Shown piece by piece: positions 31,668 through 40,350 of a stretch of 64,000 bases of DNA (the first letter of the stretch is position 1; each line of letters starts with the position of its first letter). Source of the DNA: DASUPK01 sp963815045 (GTDB taxonomy: Bacteria; Actinomycetota; Thermoleophilia; Solirubrobacterales; 70-9); the NCBI GenBank assembly GCA_963815045.1, contig CAWFET010000003.1, positions 372,001 to 436,000 on the forward strand, read 5' to 3'. The notes under the pieces are model-generated. The model was not told where the DNA came from. It did no database searches and worked only from the letters and a program-made list of their open reading frames with translations. The translations under genes were made by a program, and so were the position numbers.

Positions 31668-32933
31668 TCAGGCCGGCTGCGGGACCGGCTCGGCCTCGGC
31701 CACCTCGAGCGTGTCCGCCGGGTTGTCCTGACGCCGGGAGAGCACGAGGAAGGGCACCGCGAGAGCGCCGATCGCTCCCGAGATCACGTATGAGGTCGGG
31801 TATCCGTAGGCATCGGCGGCCTTGCCGAGCACCGGCTGGGTCCAGACCCCTCCGGTCGAGGACATCATCGAGTCGAACGAGAGGATCGTCGCCCGCTGCT
31901 GCGAGGGGATCATCCCGTTGATGTAGGTCTGCCTGATCGGCATGGTGGCCGCGAAGAGCAGGCCCCAGATGGTGGTCAGGCCGATCACCGGCCAGAAGCT
32001 CTTGACGGATCCGACCAGCACGAGCGTCACCGCGCTCGCGGCGGCCATCAGGAGCAGCGCGGAGGTGCGGCGCCGGAAGAGCCCGCGGATGCGGGGCGCC
32101 GCGAAGCCGCCGAGGATCTGGGCCGCGGCCACGATCGCGGCCGCCAGCCCCGCCACCTGGTAGGCGTGCGGATCGCCGTACAGCTGGAGCAGATACGGCT
32201 GCAGGGCGTAGAACGCGTAGATCCCGACGCCGCCGGTGAAGAGCGCCTCGACCATCAGCCACTTGACCGCCGGGACGCGCCAGCCGTAGTCGACCGAGTT
32301 GGAGGCGATGTTCCTCATCTCGGTCAGGGGACGCTCGCCCTTCACCGGCGTGAAGCCGACGTCGTGCATCAGCATGAACGCCACGGCGAACATGACGATC
32401 AGGATCACTCCGCGAAGCACGAAGGGGAAGCCGAGGCTGACCTGCTGCGCGAGGAAGCCGCCGGCGATCGACCCGGTCAGCATCCCGATGCCCGTGACGA
32501 TCTGGCCGCGGCCGAACACCGTCTCCAGGTCGCCGGTGTAGCCGGTGGCCGTCAGGGCATCGACGAGCCAGGCCTCGACCGCGCCGGAGAAGAACGTGAA
32601 GCCGAGGCCCAGGCCGAGTGAGACCGCCGCCCATCCCCAGAAGGGCGCCCCGATCTGCCAGAGCAGCACGTAGACCAGGCTCGCCGCCGAGAGCGTCACG
32701 GTGCCGAGCAGATAGGACGTCCGCCTGCCGATCGTGTCGGCGACGATCCCCGTGGGGATCTCGAAGATGACCATCCCGGCGGTGAAGAACGCGTTCGCCG
32801 CAAAGGCCTCGAGATTGCTGAGCCCGGCGTCCAGAAGGAAGATCGTGTTGATGCCCCAGATCAGCGAGGTCGCCAGGGTGTTCCCCAGCATGAGCAGCAG
32901 GTACGTGCGCTGGATTGACCGCGGCGTGGGCAT
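31668..32933 (-). CDS. MFS transporter
   Basis: About 421 residues with twelve predicted helices. The helix 2-3 loop GIVADTIGRRTSYLLGT matches the major-facilitator signature GxLaDrxGrR, and a long central loop (PVKGERPLTEMRNIASN) separates the two six-helix halves. Such proteins export drugs or import small solutes by proton exchange; the specificity is open. ATG at 32933 is preferred to GTG 32939 because TACCTT (32947..32942, minus strand) ends eight bases before it. The gene converges on the copper-protein gene with a seven-base gap. Confidence 0.88.
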   Translation of the reverse strand: MPTPRSIQRTYLLLMLGNTLATSLIWGINTIFLLDAGLSNLEAFAANAFFTAGMVIFEIPTGIVADTIGRRTSYLLGTVTLSAASLVYVLLWQIGAPFWGWAAVSLGLGLGFTFFSGAVEAWLVDALTATGYTGDLETVFGRGQIVTGIGMLTGSIAGGFLAQQVSLGFPFVLRGVILIVMFAVAFMLMHDVGFTPVKGERPLTEMRNIASNSVDYGWRVPAVKWLMVEALFTGGVGIYAFYALQPYLLQLYGDPHAYQVAGLAAAIVAAAQILGGFAAPRIRGLFRRRTSALLLMAAASAVTLVLVGSVKSFWPVIGLTTIWGLLFAATMPIRQTYINGMIPSQQRATILSFDSMMSSTGGVWTQPVLGKAADAYGYPTSYVISGAIGALAVPFLVLSRRQDNPADTLEVAEAEPVPQPA

Positions 32934-33005
32934 CTCCACTGAAGGTAAAGACCCGGCCGTGCCGGGATTCTCATCGGCCCAGCGTGGGCCTAGGGGAGAC
33001 GAACG

Positions 33006-33851
33006 CTAAGTCGCTGTGAGTCCCAGGGCACCGGCCTGCGGATCGTTGGCTTGGTCGACACGGACCGTGGTCGCTGCTGCGAACCGGGCGGCTGAGTCTG
33101 GGTCGTGGGAGGGGAGGTAGACCGTCGGGTGCTGCGCGCAGTGAGCCAGGATCGTCTCCAGCGTCGCAACGTGGACCTTGGGATCCGGTCCGACTGCGTC
33201 GGCGCGTTTGGCGTGGAGTTGTTCGAGCGAGTCCGTCGCGTCGCCCGCGAGCATCACGTGCCGGCCCGAGTCGTCGACGCAGATCACGGACAGGTGACCG
33301 GGCGTGTGCCCTGGGGTCTCGACGGCCACGATCCGTCCGTCATCGCTGAGTGCCCGGCTTCGGGAAAACGCCCCGAACGGCCCGCCGCCGAGTACCACGG
33401 GCTCGGGAGCGAACCCCGGCGGGAGCGGCTGACGCAAGACACGCCGCATCACCCGCGCCGTCGGAGAGCGGAGAAACCGCAGCTCCGTCTCGTTGATCAG
33501 CACCCGGCCGCGTACGTGGACCAGCCCGTCTACATGGTCGCCATGGGCGTGGGTGAGGACTACCTCGGAGACGTCGTCGGGCTTCAGGCCTGCGGTGGCC
33601 AGCGCGGCCGGGAGCTCTTGCTCGCGCGTGACCTCCATCCGGGCGAACGGCACGTTCCGCGCCGTGGCGGTCTCGCCGGTATCCACAAGCCACAGAACCC
33701 CCTCATGCTCGATCGCCCAGCAGTGGATCGGCAGCGGGTCTGAGAAGGCGCCCGGCAAGAACAGGTCCAGCTGGCGCCGCGGGCCTGCGCTGGGGAACAG
33801 GAAGCTCTGTTTGACGCGTACCGCTCCGGTGGTGAGGGGGTGAATCTTCAT
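33006..33851 (-). CDS. MBL-fold metallo-hydrolase (lactonase-like)
   Basis: 281 residues of the metallo-beta-lactamase fold. The dinuclear zinc site is LTHAHGDHVDG (HxHxDH), with further ligands in VAVETPGHTPGHLSVIC, MLAGDATDS and VYLPSHDPD. The long N-terminal part with CWAIEHEGVLWLVDTGET is like that of N-acyl-homoserine-lactonase and other lactonases. It would hydrolyse a lactone or ester in the cytoplasm; the substrate is not fixed by sequence. ATG at 33851. It lies downstream of nuoN on the same strand, with a 67-base gap and only weak 4-bp hairpins, so readthrough from the nuo operon is possible. Confidence 0.87.
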   Translation of the reverse strand: MKIHPLTTGAVRVKQSFLFPSAGPRRQLDLFLPGAFSDPLPIHCWAIEHEGVLWLVDTGETATARNVPFARMEVTREQELPAALATAGLKPDDVSEVVLTHAHGDHVDGLVHVRGRVLINETELRFLRSPTARVMRRVLRQPLPPGFAPEPVVLGGGPFGAFSRSRALSDDGRIVAVETPGHTPGHLSVICVDDSGRHVMLAGDATDSLEQLHAKRADAVGPDPKVHVATLETILAHCAQHPTVYLPSHDPDSAARFAAATTVRVDQANDPQAGALGLTAT

Positions 33852-33918
33852 CCCCAGGTTCTACGGGGCCAGCCCCAATGTGGATCCCTGGCCCGGCTCG
33901 GGTGGTTTGACAACGCCG

Positions 33919-35463
33919 CTAGATCGTGGTCGCGAGCGACGAGGCCGCGTGCGAGGCCCAGTCGATCAGCGGCGACGGAGCCACGCCGAAGACGACCGTC
34001 GTCGCGGCGCAGATCAGGGCTGAGCCCAGGATCAGCATGCAGCGGCCGGTGCCCAACACACGGGACGCCGCCTCCTCCGCTTCGCGTCCGGGGGCGGCGT
34101 CGGCCTCGGGAGAAGCACCTGCGATTGCCGGCATGGCCTCGGTGCTCGGCCCGGGACGCATCCACATCGCCGCGACGACCCGCAGGTAGTAGGCCAGCGA
34201 CACCATCGATCCGACCACGATCACGACTCCAAGCCAGGTGTAGTCGCCGTCGACGGTCGCCTCGATCAGGAAGAGCTTGCCCATGAAGCCCGAGGTGCCC
34301 GGGATCCCGGCGAGGGCGAGCATCCCGATGGTGAGTGGCCAGGCGAGGAGCGGGCGGGAGCGCCCGATCCCGGCGAACGACTCGATGTCGTCTCGGGTCT
34401 CGGTCTCGCGCTCCCGGGCGACGATGACGGCGAAGACCGCCAGGTTCATCAGGAGGTAGGCCGCCAGATAGAAGATCAGCGCCTCGAGGCCCTTCTCGGT
34501 GGCGACGACGACGCCGGCCAGCATGTAGCCGGCCTGCGCGATGCCGGAGTAGCCCATCAGTCGCTTCAGGGAGTCCTGGCCGAGCGCGCCGATGTTGCCG
34601 ACGGCGATCGAGATGACCGCGATCGCGGCGAGGGCGGGCTTCCAGTCGTGGGCGATCGGGCCGAGCGCGACCTCGAATAGGCGGGCCAACGCGATGAAGG
34701 CGGCGGCCTTGGTGGCGACCGCCATGAAGGCGGTGACCGGGGTGGGGGCGCCCTGGTAGACGTCCGGCGTCCACTGGTGGAAGGGCGCCAGCGAGGTCTT
34801 GAAGGCGAGGCCGGTCATCGCCATCGCGGTGCCGATCAGGACGAGAGTGTCGTTGCCGTTCCCCCCGGGGCCGAGGGCGTGGGCGATCCCCGAGAACTCG
34901 GTTGAGCCCGAGGCGCCGTAGAGCAGGGCGAACCCGTAGAGCAGGGTGGCCGATCCGATCGAGCCGATGATCAGGTACTTGAGCCCGGATTCGAGCGACT
35001 CCTCCCGGCGGCGGGCGGAGGCGCAGAGGACGTAGAGCGGGATCGAGAGCAGCTCGAGAGCGACGAAGAAGGCGACCAGGTTCTGCGCCTGCGCGATCAG
35101 GGTCATGCCCAGGACCGACCCGAGCAGCAGCGTGTAGAAGGCGCCGAAGCCGGCCTCCTCCGCGGCGGGCTCGCGCAGCGAGAGCAGAACGACGATCGCG
35201 GCGGCCGTGCAGGCGATCAGGCTCCCGGCCAGGCCGAAGGCGTCGAGACGCAGCGCCCCCGCGACCAGGTCGGTGTTGGTGCTCCACTCGATGATGCAGC
35301 GGGCCGCCGTGACGGCGAGCACGGCGAGGGTCAGCGCCGCGAGGCTGAAGCGGTTGAACCGAGGGATCAGTCCGACCAGCAGGACGACGACAATCCCCGC
35401 GGTCAGGGCGATGACGGGCGAGAGCCCGGCGTAGTCGATGTGGGGGGCGTTGAAGCTGGTCAT
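33919..35463 (-). CDS. nuoN: NADH-quinone oxidoreductase subunit N
   Basis: 514 residues, fourteen membrane helices; the antiporter-like subunit next to NuoK/J in the membrane arm of complex I, pumping protons. The helix-5 glutamate is present as VALELLSIPLYVL (Glu137), and the lysines of the central axis lie in TSLAPFHQWTPDVYQGAPTPVTAFMAVATKAAAF. A long acidic/Pro insertion (PSTEAMPAIAGASPEADAAPGREAEEAAS) before the last helix is an unusual loop. The gene is last in the operon; its ATG overlaps the nuoM stop by four bases (ATGA). Confidence 0.95.
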   Translation of the reverse strand: MTSFNAPHIDYAGLSPVIALTAGIVVVLLVGLIPRFNRFSLAALTLAVLAVTAARCIIEWSTNTDLVAGALRLDAFGLAGSLIACTAAAIVVLLSLREPAAEEAGFGAFYTLLLGSVLGMTLIAQAQNLVAFFVALELLSIPLYVLCASARRREESLESGLKYLIIGSIGSATLLYGFALLYGASGSTEFSGIAHALGPGGNGNDTLVLIGTAMAMTGLAFKTSLAPFHQWTPDVYQGAPTPVTAFMAVATKAAAFIALARLFEVALGPIAHDWKPALAAIAVISIAVGNIGALGQDSLKRLMGYSGIAQAGYMLAGVVVATEKGLEALIFYLAAYLLMNLAVFAVIVARERETETRDDIESFAGIGRSRPLLAWPLTIGMLALAGIPGTSGFMGKLFLIEATVDGDYTWLGVVIVVGSMVSLAYYLRVVAAMWMRPGPSTEAMPAIAGASPEADAAPGREAEEAASRVLGTGRCMLILGSALICAATTVVFGVAPSPLIDWASHAASSLATTI

Positions 35464-36971
35464 CGCTCAGCCACCTGCGTCGGAGCAGATTGCCGCGAAG
35501 CGGCGACGGACGCCGAGGTCGAATGGTCTGCCCGGTGCAGGATCAGCCCGGGGTAGAAGGCGAGGGCGACGATGCACGCGATCAGCGCGGCGATCACGCT
35601 GCCGTCCCAGAGTCCGACCTCGCGCGATTCGATCCCGTCCGGCTTCCGGTTGTGCATCGCGTGCTGGTACATGCGCAGCGCGTAGTAGGCGGCCATCGCG
35701 ATGCCGATCGCGGCGATGAAGGCGAAGACGATCTTCTCCTGGAAGATCCCGTTGAGGATGTAGAACTCGCCGACGAAGTTGGAGGAGCCGGGGATGGCGA
35801 GCAGGGCCATGGTCGCGACCAGGAACAGAGCCGCCAGGACGGGCGCCCGCATCGCGAGCCCGCCCATCTTGGTGATGTCGTCGGTCCCGGCTCGGGCCAC
35901 CAGCACGACGGCGATCAGCATCAGCGGCGCGATCACCAGGCCGTGGTTGACCATCTGCAGGACGGCGCCGTCCGCGCCGTCGGGGCGCAGGCTGAAGATG
36001 CCGAGCGTGATGAAGCCGAGCTGCGCGACCGAGGAGTAACCGAGAACCAGGCGGGCGCTCGTCTGCGTGAACGCCATCACCGAGCCGTAGAGGATCGAGG
36101 CGACGGCGACGATCAGGATGACCTCCTGGAAGTGCGTCGTCGCGGCGGGGAAGACCGGGAGGACGATCCGCAGGAACCCGTAGGCGCCGACCTTGGAGAG
36201 CACCCCTGAGAAGAGGGCCAGGGCCGGGAGGGGCGCGACCCGGTAGGCGTCCGGCATCCAGGCGTGGAGCGGGAAGGCGGGCATCTTCACCAGGAACGCC
36301 GCGGCGAAGAACCAGAAGATCCAGTACTGGCTGCCGGTGCCGAGCGGGTGCGCGGCGAGGTGCTGGATGTTGAAGTCGATCGGACCGCCATTGGCCGCAA
36401 GGATCCCGGCCGCGATCGCGCCCACCAGCATCAGCAGCGACCCCACCAGCGTGTAGACGAGCATCTTCATCGTCGCCGGAACCGGCTGGATCGGCCCCTC
36501 GTCCTCCTCGGGGCGCCCCGGGTGCTCGGTGCCCCAGCTCCCGAACAGGAAGTAGAACGGGATCAGCATCAGGTCGAAGAAGAGGACGAAGAGGATCAGG
36601 TCCTGCGCCAGGAACGCTCCGAGCACGGCGGTCTCGGCGAGGCCGAACATCAGGAAGTAGGTCCGGGGCCGCTCGGGCGTGTTGATCGCCGACCAGAGGG
36701 TCGCCGCGAACCAGAGCACGGCCGTGAGCAGGACGAGGAAGAGGCTGATCCCGTCCACGCCGAGCTGGTAGCGAACCCCGAGCGTCGGGATCCAGCTCTC
36801 GTCCACGGTGTGCTGGATGCCGCCGGAGGGGTCGAAGCCCGCGACGACCACGATCGCGATGACAAGCGCGGCGAGCGAGCCGAGCACTGCGACCCAGCCG
36901 GAAGACCGGCTGGGGAAGACCGCGGCCAGGAGTCCGGCGGCCAGCGGGGCCCAGAGCAGGATCTGGATCAC
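35460..36971 (-). CDS. nuoM: NADH-quinone oxidoreductase subunit M
   Basis: 503 residues, about fourteen helices; antiporter-like proton-pumping subunit. KMPAFPLHAWMPDAYRVAPLPALALFSGVLSKVGAYGFLR is the family signature, holding the key lysines. The helix-5 acidic position, normally Glu in ELML(V/I)P, is Asp133 here (FFDLMLIPFYFLFG). GTG at 36971 is chosen because AGGGAG lies six bases upstream; the longer reading from 37157 is Ser/Pro-rich and out of family. The nuoL stop is ten bases away. Confidence 0.95.
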   Translation of the reverse strand: MIQILLWAPLAAGLLAAVFPSRSSGWVAVLGSLAALVIAIVVVAGFDPSGGIQHTVDESWIPTLGVRYQLGVDGISLFLVLLTAVLWFAATLWSAINTPERPRTYFLMFGLAETAVLGAFLAQDLILFVLFFDLMLIPFYFLFGSWGTEHPGRPEEDEGPIQPVPATMKMLVYTLVGSLLMLVGAIAAGILAANGGPIDFNIQHLAAHPLGTGSQYWIFWFFAAAFLVKMPAFPLHAWMPDAYRVAPLPALALFSGVLSKVGAYGFLRIVLPVFPAATTHFQEVILIVAVASILYGSVMAFTQTSARLVLGYSSVAQLGFITLGIFSLRPDGADGAVLQMVNHGLVIAPLMLIAVVLVARAGTDDITKMGGLAMRAPVLAALFLVATMALLAIPGSSNFVGEFYILNGIFQEKIVFAFIAAIGIAMAAYYALRMYQHAMHNRKPDGIESREVGLWDGSVIAALIACIVALAFYPGLILHRADHSTSASVAASRQSAPTQVAER

Positions 36972-36981
36972 GGCAGCTCCC

Positions 36982-38988
36982 TCATGAGGCCTGCAGCAGG
37001 AAGTAGAGGCCGAGGCCGGCGAAGCCTGCGACCAGGAACAGGGCGTAGGAGCGCAGGTAGCCGGACTGAGCGCCGCGGACACCGACGCCGGCGCCCTTGA
37101 CGAGGTCGGTGACGCCGACGACCAGGCCCCGGACCACGAATCGCTCGAAGATCGCATTGGACCAGCGGCCGACGGCGAGGGCCGGGCGGACGACCAGGAT
37201 GTCGATCGCCTCGTCGAAGTACCACTTCTTCTCGAGGAAGTCGTGGAGCCAGGGCATGCGCTTCTGCAGCGCGGCCGTGGTGCCCGGGCGGCGCAGGTAG
37301 GCGTAGTAGGCGATCGCGATGCCGAGCACCGAGATCAGGCCGCCGATCAGCAGGCCGTGGTAGGCGGCGGTCGTGCTCGGCCCCTGCTCGTAGAGGTGGG
37401 AGTCGAGGAAGGAACCGTGCAGGAACCGGTGGACGACGTCGTCCACCCCCGGGATCTGGATGAAGCCGGCGAACAGGGCTCCGAAGCCCAGGATGCTCAT
37501 CGCGATCTTCATCGGCCAGTTGTCCTCCGCGACGTTGTGCCTCTCGCCGGGGAATCCCACGTCCGTGTCCTCGGGCTCGCCGGTCGCCGGGTTCTGGGGC
37601 TCGACATGCTGGTGGACTCCCTGCTCGAGGTCGCGGGCGACCTCCGACGGCGGACCGAAGACGACCCGGAAGCCGATCCGGAAGGCGTAGAAGGCGGTCA
37701 GCAGCGCGCCGATGTAGCCGCCGATCGTGAAGATCACGTAGAAGCCGCCACGCCAGGCCGCGAAGTCGAGGATCTCGTCCTTCGAGAACCACCCCGAGGT
37801 GAGCGGGAACGCCGCCAGCGCCAGCGCGCCGATGATCATCATCGCCGAGGTGAAGGGCAGCGACTTGCGGAAGCCGCCCATCAGGTCGATGTTCTGCCGG
37901 TTCGCCATCGCCCCGATCACCGAGCCGGCCGCCATGAAGAGGAGGGCCTTGAAGAAGGCGTGCGTCATCAGGTGGAAGAGACCCTCCGAGTAGGCGCCGA
38001 TCGAGACCCCGACGACCATGTACCCGATCTGGCTCATGGTCGAGTAGGCGATGATCCGCTTGAGGTCGGTGACGACGAGCGCGATCGTCGCGGCGATCAG
38101 CAGCGTCGCCAGGCCGACGAAGGCGGCGATGTCGGCGGCGGTCAGGCCGATCTCGAATAGGGGGTGGAAGCGGGCGATCAGATAGACGCCGGCGGTCACC
38201 ATCGTCGCCGCGTGGATCAAGGCGGAGACGGGTGTGGGGCCCTCCATCGCGTCGGGAAGCCAGGTGTGGAGCGGGATCTGGGCCGACTTGGCGAAGGCGC
38301 CGACCAGCAGCAGGCAGCAGATCGCCACCACGACGCCCTGGTTCGTGTGGAAGGTGTCGGGCGCCTTGCTGAAGATCGTGAGCAGGTCGACCGTCCCGAG
38401 GTCCCGGAGGATGAAGAAGGCTGCGAGCACCATCCCCACGTCGCCGATCACGTTGATGACGAAGGCCTTCATGCCCGCATTCGTCGCCGTCTCGCGCCGG
38501 TACCAGAAGCTGATCAGGGCATAGGAGGCGAAGCCGACGAAGGCCCAGCCGACGATCAGCAGGACCAGGTTGCCGGCCAGGACCAGCAGCAGCATCGAGA
38601 AGACGAAGAAGTTGAGGTAGGAGAAGAACCGGTTGAAGCCGCGGTCCGAGGTCATGTAGCTGATCGAGTAGAGGTGGATCAGCATCGAGACGCCGCTGAC
38701 GATCAGGCACATGTAGACCGACAGCGGGTCGACCAGGATGTTGAGCTGGATGTTGATCCCGGCGGCGCTCGCGTAGTCGTAGAGCGAGTCCGTGACCTGG
38801 CGGTGCTCCACCGGCAGGTCGAGGATCTTGACCAGCATCCCGATCGAGGCCAGGAAGGCGAGGCCGATCGCCGCGGTCCCGATCCAGCCAGCGCTCCGCC
38901 CGGGGAGCCTCCTGTAGAGCAGGCTGATCGCGAGGCTTCCCGCGAGCGGGAAGGCGAGGACCAGCCAGCCGTAGGACGTCGCGCTCAA
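36982..38988 (-). CDS. nuoL: NADH-quinone oxidoreductase subunit L
   Basis: 668 residues; the distal proton-pumping subunit, with sixteen or so helices and a long lateral helix at the C-terminal end. AKSAQIPLHTWLPDAMEGPTPVSALIHAATMVTAGVYL carries the conserved lysine and histidines, and VINVIGDVGM the conserved Asp183. The helix-5 glutamate of WExVGxxSYxLI is replaced: this protein reads VGWAFVGFASYALISFWY, with Ala149. TTG at 38988 follows the nuoK stop by four bases, with GGGG eight bases before it. A charged insertion (EQGVHQHVEPQNPATGEPEDTD, near residue 455) is unusual. Confidence 0.95.
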   Translation of the reverse strand: MSATSYGWLVLAFPLAGSLAISLLYRRLPGRSAGWIGTAAIGLAFLASIGMLVKILDLPVEHRQVTDSLYDYASAAGINIQLNILVDPLSVYMCLIVSGVSMLIHLYSISYMTSDRGFNRFFSYLNFFVFSMLLLVLAGNLVLLIVGWAFVGFASYALISFWYRRETATNAGMKAFVINVIGDVGMVLAAFFILRDLGTVDLLTIFSKAPDTFHTNQGVVVAICCLLLVGAFAKSAQIPLHTWLPDAMEGPTPVSALIHAATMVTAGVYLIARFHPLFEIGLTAADIAAFVGLATLLIAATIALVVTDLKRIIAYSTMSQIGYMVVGVSIGAYSEGLFHLMTHAFFKALLFMAAGSVIGAMANRQNIDLMGGFRKSLPFTSAMMIIGALALAAFPLTSGWFSKDEILDFAAWRGGFYVIFTIGGYIGALLTAFYAFRIGFRVVFGPPSEVARDLEQGVHQHVEPQNPATGEPEDTDVGFPGERHNVAEDNWPMKIAMSILGFGALFAGFIQIPGVDDVVHRFLHGSFLDSHLYEQGPSTTAAYHGLLIGGLISVLGIAIAYYAYLRRPGTTAALQKRMPWLHDFLEKKWYFDEAIDILVVRPALAVGRWSNAIFERFVVRGLVVGVTDLVKGAGVGVRGAQSGYLRSYALFLVAGFAGLGLYFLLQAS

Positions 38989-38992
38989 GTCG

Positions 38993-39292
38993 CTATCCCC
39001 GGAGGCTGCGCAGGTCGTCGACGTTGAGCGGAATCCGGCGCCGGTAGGCGGCGACGATGATCCCGAGGCCGACCACCACCTCGCAGGCGGCGATCACCAT
39101 CACGATCAGGGCGAAGACCTGGCCGTCCTGGTTGCCGAGCGAGCGCGAGAAGGCGAGCAGCGCCAGGTTGCCGGCGTTCAGCATCAGCTCGAGGCAGAGC
39201 AGGATCACCAGCGGGCTGCGGCGGAGCAGGACGCCGGCCACGCCGACGGCGAAGATCATGGCCGACAGCACCAGGTACCAGGTGATGTCCAC
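38993..39292 (-). CDS. nuoK: NADH-quinone oxidoreductase subunit K
   Basis: 99 residues, three helices. The buried glutamates are Glu in ICLELMLNAGNLALLAFSR (ILLCLELMLNAGN) and in IAACEVVVGLGIIVAAYRRR, both part of the proton path. The length is normal for the family (about 100). GTG at 39292 overlaps the nuoJ stop by one base. No insertion or lesion is seen. Confidence 0.95.
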   Translation of the reverse strand: MDITWYLVLSAMIFAVGVAGVLLRRSPLVILLCLELMLNAGNLALLAFSRSLGNQDGQVFALIVMVIAACEVVVGLGIIVAAYRRRIPLNVDDLRSLRG

Positions 39293-39918
39293 TAGGCGGT
39301 CTCCGTGGGGGCGGGGGAGGGGGGCCCGGCGGGCGACCCTCGGCGGAGTGTCGGGGGCGTCTCTCCGTTGCTTTCGGCCGCCTCGCTCGGAGTTCCCGCC
39401 GGACCCCCCTCCCCCGCCCCATGGCGGCCTGCCAGGACAACTGCTCCCACTGCTGCGATCAGCAGCAGCAGGGATGCGGCCTCGAAGGCGATCAGGAAGC
39501 GCTCCAGCAGCAGCTTGCCGATCGCGTTTGGCGAGCCGAAGCCGAGCTCGACCGTGGGCCCGTGCGTGTCGATCGCCTGCAGGCCCGAGCCGGTGATCGC
39601 GATCGCCAGCTCGACGAAGAGGGCGAGCCCGATGGCCGGCGCGATGAAGCGCTGGCCCGGGATCGGCTCCCAGAGCGGCTCGTCGACGTTGCCGACGTAG
39701 GCCGCCACGAAGACGTAGAGCACCATCACCGCCCCGGCGTAGACGACGATCTGCGCGGCGGCGAGGAACTCGCCCTGCAGGAGGAGGAAGAGCCCGGCGA
39801 GCGAGATCAGGTGGACGATCAGGGCGAGCACGCTGTAGAAGGGATTGCGGAGGGCGATCACCGCGATCGCGCCTCCCAGGCAGCCGATCGCGCCGAGGAA
39901 GAAGCAGACCTGGATCAT
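39292..39918 (-). CDS. nuoJ: NADH-quinone oxidoreductase subunit J
   Basis: 208 residues, five helices in the first 165. The tyrosine-containing third helix reads AAQIVVYAGAVMVLYVFVAAYV, the NuoJ signature whose pi-bulge couples quinone reduction to pumping. The C-terminal 45 residues (GRHGAGEGGPAGTPSEAAESN to PSPAPTETA) are a Gly/Pro/Ala-rich tail not usual in NuoJ; a 26-bp inverted repeat lies within its DNA. ATG at 39918; 15 bases separate it from the SnoaL-like stop upstream. Confidence 0.93.
   Translation of the reverse strand: MIQVCFFLGAIGCLGGAIAVIALRNPFYSVLALIVHLISLAGLFLLLQGEFLAAAQIVVYAGAVMVLYVFVAAYVGNVDEPLWEPIPGQRFIAPAIGLALFVELAIAITGSGLQAIDTHGPTVELGFGSPNAIGKLLLERFLIAFEAASLLLLIAAVGAVVLAGRHGAGEGGPAGTPSEAAESNGETPPTLRRGSPAGPPSPAPTETA
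39308..39420. repeat. 26-bp G-rich inverted repeat inside the nuoJ 3' end
   Basis: The left arm (39308..39333) and the reverse complement of the right arm (39395..39420) match at 25 of 26 positions, GGGGCGGGGGAGGGGGG at the outer part, with a 61-base loop. The arms encode the Gly/Pro tail of NuoJ. The RNA could fold into a very stable stem, and the G runs could also form a quadruplex. It sits just before nuoK, so it may change how much nuoKLMN is made. Confidence 0.75.
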
Positions 39919-39933
39919 GTGGCGACCCCGCGG

Positions 39934-40338
39934 CTAGGGTGAGGCGGCGAGAGCCTCTTCACGCGACGGGAACTGCCGCACCCGTTTCGGCACGACGTCC
40001 TCGAACTCCCAGAGCTCGAAGATCTCCTCGCGCACCGGGACGCCCGCGCCGCGGCTCGTGCCTGTGATCCGGTGATGGATGAGCACCGCCCTGTTCCCGA
40101 CCTGCTCGTATGAGACGGGGTCTGACCGCCACTCGGTGAAGACCTCTCTGTAGCCGGCGAAGTACTGCTTGAGGGCCTGCGGACCACGCACGACCGTCTC
40201 GTGGGGGTCCGTGTCAAACGGGTGCCACTCGAAGTCGTCAGGGATGCCGGAAACGGCCCCGTCAAGATCCCCTTCGTTGAAGGCCGCAATTGCCGCCCCG
40301 TGAAGCGGCCTGAATGCGTCGACGAGCTCGTCGGACAC
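39934..40338 (-). CDS. SnoaL-like (NTF2-fold) protein inserted between nuoI and nuoJ
   Basis: 134 residues with the SnoaL/NTF2 cone fold: an N-terminal helix (AFRPLHGAAIAAFNEGDLDGAVSGIPDDFEWHPF), a helix ALKQYFAGYREVFTEWR, and strands VGNRAVLIHHRITGTSRGAGVPV and EEIFELWEFEDVVPKRVRQFPSREEAL. Members are small ligand-binding or isomerase proteins with no fixed role. It is not a complex I subunit. GTG at 40338 lies six bases after TAGGTT, so it can be transcribed alone, though it also lies within the nuo transcript. Confidence 0.85.
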   Translation of the reverse strand: MSDELVDAFRPLHGAAIAAFNEGDLDGAVSGIPDDFEWHPFDTDPHETVVRGPQALKQYFAGYREVFTEWRSDPVSYEQVGNRAVLIHHRITGTSRGAGVPVREEIFELWEFEDVVPKRVRQFPSREEALAASP

Positions 40339-40344
40339 GCGGTC

Positions 40345-40350
40345 AACCTA
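40345..40350 (-). promoter_or_regulatory. Candidate -10 box TAGGTT formed by the nuoI stop codon
   Basis: The minus-strand TAGGTT begins with the TAG stop codon of nuoI (40350..40348) and ends six bases before the SnoaL-like GTG. This would be an internal promoter in the nuo operon. Confidence 0.45.

Noticed and set aside
33852..33918. Terminator after nuoN
   Set aside because: Only 4-bp stems with small loops (GGGG/CCCC, CCCG/CGGG); too weak to call.
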